Shown here: piece by piece, positions 61,498-64,000 of the stretch
Numbering within the stretch: position 1 is the stretch's first letter
Layout: each line of letters opens with the position of its first letter
From: Dyadobacter chenwenxiniae
Lineage (GTDB): Bacteria > Bacteroidota > Bacteroidia > Cytophagales > Spirosomataceae
Assembly (NCBI RefSeq): GCF_022869785.1
Contig: NZ_CP094997.1
Location: 1,178,001-1,242,000 of the forward strand
DNA length: 64,000 nt
Direction: 5' to 3'
Notes under the pieces: generated by a model
The model's database searches: none
What the model was told of the DNA's origin: nothing
The model's input: only the letters and a program-made list of their open reading frames with translations
Translations under genes and position numbers: made by a program

Positions 61498-63912
61498 TTA
61501 ATCCACTTTAAGATTCTTCACAGGATTGATCAGTGCTGTTTTTACGGATTGAAAGCTAATGGTTACCAGTGCCAAAAGCAAGGCGGAAATGCCTGCCAGG
61601 ACAAACACATCCCATGAGACCGAGATCCGGTATGCAAAGGAGTCCAGCCATTTCTCCATAACCCACCATGCCACTGGCAGCGAAATGACAACGGATACCG
61701 CCACAAGCAGAATAAAGTCTTTGGATAACAAAAACGTGACACTGCCCACCGACGCGCCAAGGACCTTACGGACTCCCACTTCCTTGGTTCTCAGCTTTGC
61801 GGAATAGGCCGATAACCCGAACAAGCCCAGGCAGGAAATCAGTATAGCAAGTCCTGCAAACCCATTGAAAACCTGGCCCATTCGGTTTTCGGAAGCGTAG
61901 AGGTTTTCCAGGTTCTCGTCCAGAAATGAGTAAGTGAATTTGCTGGAAGGCGAAAGGGTGTTTACCTGTTTTTTGAGAAATTCAAGTGTTTGCGATACTT
62001 GGTCACCTCTTACTTTAACAAGCATGTAATTTGCCCAATAGGGGTTATATTGGATCACCAGCGGCTCTACTTTTGAATGCAGGGACGCAAAATTGAAATC
62101 TTTAACCACGCCGACCACCGTGCCTGTGTCTGCGCCGACGACGAACGTTTCGCCAACCGGATTTTTAAGCCGATAGGATTTAACTGCTGCTTCGTTTAAT
62201 ATAAATTCCGGATTGTCGATCTTGGGAAACTGTTTGTAAAAAGCTCTTCCTTCTTTAAGCTTGATCCCCAGCGCTGAAAACAACTTTTCGTCCGACCATA
62301 AAACCCTGCTGCCGTCAGGAATACTTTCCCCGGTTGCCCTGTGTAATGGAGAAGCCGGATAACTTCCAAAACGTTCTCCGGGAAGGGTTGAGGTGGTTGC
62401 AAAGGCTGCGATAGCCGGGTTTTTAGTCATTTGATCTGTCAGCGCTCCGAACTTTTCCCACATCTGATCGTACATAGTGATGCTGATAACCTGATCCTTA
62501 TCAAAACCCAGGTTACGGTTATGAAAGAGCTGCATCTGCCGGTACACGATAATGGTGCTGAAAATCATAAATACAGAAACAACAAACTGAAATACGATCA
62601 GTCCTTTCCTTACAATATTGACGCTTTGGCCTAACATTCTTTTCCCTTTCAAAGAAACCACAGGATTGAAGCGCGCCACAAACCAGGCAGGATAAAGACC
62701 GGCAAAGAATGCAACAATGAGCATCAATAAGACCAGAGTTGCCAGGTTAGGCAGTGTCAGCACGTCAGAGAAGGCAAACCCTTCACCGGCAAGGTTGGTG
62801 TAAAATGGGATACTTAGTTTAAACAACAATGCAGACAAGCTGTTCGCCAGAAGTGTGACAATAAAAGACTCACTCAGAAACTGCCGGATCAGCTGCGTCC
62901 TGGTCGCACCAACGACCTTACGGAGCCCGATTTCTTTCATCCTGTTGAAAGCCAGCGCAGTGGAAATGTTGATAAAATTGATGGTCGCAACCAGAAGGAT
63001 GAACAGGGCAGCCATTGCAAAAATATACACGTATGTGATATCGCTGTTTGCTGACATTTCTTTTTCCAGTTTGGAATGCAGATGAATGTCTTTAATTGGC
63101 TGCAGATGCAAATGCCTGGTGGCGACTATCTGGCTCTCAGACTCACCCAGCGGCGCGTAAAACTTGGTTGCAAATGACGGGAATCCGGCTTCGAGCTTTT
63201 CTTTGGAAGCATCCTTCCGAAGCATGACGTAATGATAAAAACCCGACCAGTCAATGTTTTCCATTGACCTTTTGTCCAGATATCGATCAATTGTTGGAAT
63301 GGAAACAAGATAGTCGAAATGCAAGTGTGTGGGAAAGTCAAAGGCTTTGATGACACCCGTCACTTTCAGTGGTAACTTGTTACGGTCATCTATAATGATT
63401 TTGCCAAGCGGGTCTGTTTTTCCAAAATATTTGGCTGCCATTTCCTCCGTAACGACGATCGCATTGGCTTCGGTGAGCGCCGTTTTCGCATTGCCACTTA
63501 CAAATGGAAGGTCAAACATAGTAATTACGTCTGCATTTGCGAACAAGCCGCCTTTCTCTTCAAATCGCTTAACTTCCCCTGTCGGTCCGGTGTGGCTAAG
63601 CAGTTGATATGGGAACAGGCGATGCAGCCGCACACTTTGTTCAATTTGGGGGAATTGCTGATGTAAGGCGGGGCCTAACGGTGGTGGCGTAGCAGCCCAA
63701 TGACGGCTGTCCGCTCCTGTGCTCTCGAATGTGATACGGTAAATGCGGTCAGCTTTTGAAAAACCTTTATCATAACTCAACTCATGCCTGATGTGAAAAC
63801 CAATCAGAAGCGCTCCGGCTATCCCGATCGCGAGCCCGAAAATGTTGATCGATGAGAACGTTTTGTTCTTCCAAAGGTTACGCCAGGCGATCTTAATGTA
63901 GTTTTGAAGCAT
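61498..63912 (-). CDS. Orphan FtsX/MacB-type ABC permease
   Basis: 804 residues: two repeats of MacB core plus FtsX membrane unit. Landmarks are 'WRNLWKNKTFSSINIFGLAI', 'LAFNRMKEIGLRKVVGATRT', 'GLYPAWFVARFNPVVSLKGK' and 'LRTKEVGVRKVLGASVGSVT', ending 'VKTALINPVKNLKVD'. It resembles the permease at 55430 but lacks the N-terminal prefix domain and PadR partner. No ATPase gene is nearby. Inner membrane; the transported substrate is unknown. The next 88 bp to the window end hold nothing recognisable. Confidence 0.9.
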   Translation of the reverse strand: MLQNYIKIAWRNLWKNKTFSSINIFGLAIGIAGALLIGFHIRHELSYDKGFSKADRIYRITFESTGADSRHWAATPPPLGPALHQQFPQIEQSVRLHRLFPYQLLSHTGPTGEVKRFEEKGGLFANADVITMFDLPFVSGNAKTALTEANAIVVTEEMAAKYFGKTDPLGKIIIDDRNKLPLKVTGVIKAFDFPTHLHFDYLVSIPTIDRYLDKRSMENIDWSGFYHYVMLRKDASKEKLEAGFPSFATKFYAPLGESESQIVATRHLHLQPIKDIHLHSKLEKEMSANSDITYVYIFAMAALFILLVATINFINISTALAFNRMKEIGLRKVVGATRTQLIRQFLSESFIVTLLANSLSALLFKLSIPFYTNLAGEGFAFSDVLTLPNLATLVLLMLIVAFFAGLYPAWFVARFNPVVSLKGKRMLGQSVNIVRKGLIVFQFVVSVFMIFSTIIVYRQMQLFHNRNLGFDKDQVISITMYDQMWEKFGALTDQMTKNPAIAAFATTSTLPGERFGSYPASPLHRATGESIPDGSRVLWSDEKLFSALGIKLKEGRAFYKQFPKIDNPEFILNEAAVKSYRLKNPVGETFVVGADTGTVVGVVKDFNFASLHSKVEPLVIQYNPYWANYMLVKVRGDQVSQTLEFLKKQVNTLSPSSKFTYSFLDENLENLYASENRMGQVFNGFAGLAILISCLGLFGLSAYSAKLRTKEVGVRKVLGASVGSVTFLLSKDFILLVAVSVVISLPVAWWVMEKWLDSFAYRISVSWDVFVLAGISALLLALVTISFQSVKTALINPVKNLKVD

Positions 63913-64000
63913 AGCAATATCGAATCTCGTTAAAGAATATCGCTACCACGTAAAAAAAGATGCCGAGGTGTTAAATGCTTGTAAATCAAAAAGAAAGCTT

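Overview
The window looks like a chromosomal segment of a Bacteroidota bacterium of the order Cytophagales. A Dyadobacter/Spirosoma-like organism is the best guess (inference from gene content, no 16S present). Supporting signs are a SusC/SusD pair, type IX secretion (T9SS) C-terminal sorting domains, many AraC regulators, a XusABC-like iron locus, ECF sigma factors with envelope proteins, and FtsX-type orphan permeases. No rRNA, tRNA, CRISPR array, phage or intact insertion sequence was seen.

Layout. (1) 1-6.5 kb: the end of one sulfatase and a complete second sulfatase, a frameshifted fatty acid hydroxylase, an enolase-superfamily enzyme, and a serine hydrolase that has lost its catalytic core. 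(2) 6.6-21.9 kb: an L-fucose / fucosylated-glycan utilisation locus. It holds an AraC regulator divergent from an SDR dehydrogenase, L-fuconate dehydratase and a sodium:solute symporter, then SusC/SusD, a GH95 alpha-L-fucosidase and a clan GH-D (alpha-galactosidase-like) enzyme with a T9SS tail. The GH-D gene carries two apparent frameshifts. A nearly identical 15-bp sequence precedes both the regulator gene and susC and may be the regulator's operator. A 23-bp tandem repeat and a long palindrome lie between susD and the fucosidase. (3) 21.9-28.4 kb: small regulators and housekeeping-type accessory genes (AraC, DinB-like, DsbA/FrnE-like, frameshifted AraC, NmrA-like reductase, Crp/Fnr, DUF4267-like). 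(4) 28.4-33.6 kb: an envelope/stress group (DedA protein with a 37-residue membrane peptide gene upstream, ChaA-like Ca2+/H+ antiporter, two DUF2382 stress proteins, histidine kinase). (5) 33.7-41.9 kb: mixed accessory DNA with relics (IS1182-type transposase remnant, truncated AraC, palindromes) among DJ-1/PfpI, LLM flavin oxidoreductase, CPBP protease, serine hydrolase, AraC, DUF1080 and Dabb genes. (6) 42.0-49.2 kb: an ECF sigma locus in which the sigma factor overlaps a protein joining an anti-sigma-like N-terminus and one membrane helix to a beta-barrel-like C-terminus. Two similarly built PepSY-like lipoproteins flank the pair; a secreted SGNH/SASA esterase and an LpxL-like acyltransferase follow. 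(7) 49.2-55.4 kb: a XusABC-like xenosiderophore operon (TonB receptor, DUF4374 lipoprotein, PepSY reductase, 66-residue membrane protein) divergent from a PchR-like AraC regulator. (8) 55.4-64 kb: two large FtsX-type orphan permeases, one with a PadR regulator, plus a RibD/DHFR-like reductase, a helical unknown, YceI, a small lipoprotein and a relic of a molybdopterin dehydrogenase.

The parts most worth following up are the sigma/trans-envelope locus, the XusABC-like operon with its extra small protein, the shared operator-like sequence of the fucose locus, and a set of single-base homopolymer frameshifts that may be sequencing errors rather than gene loss.
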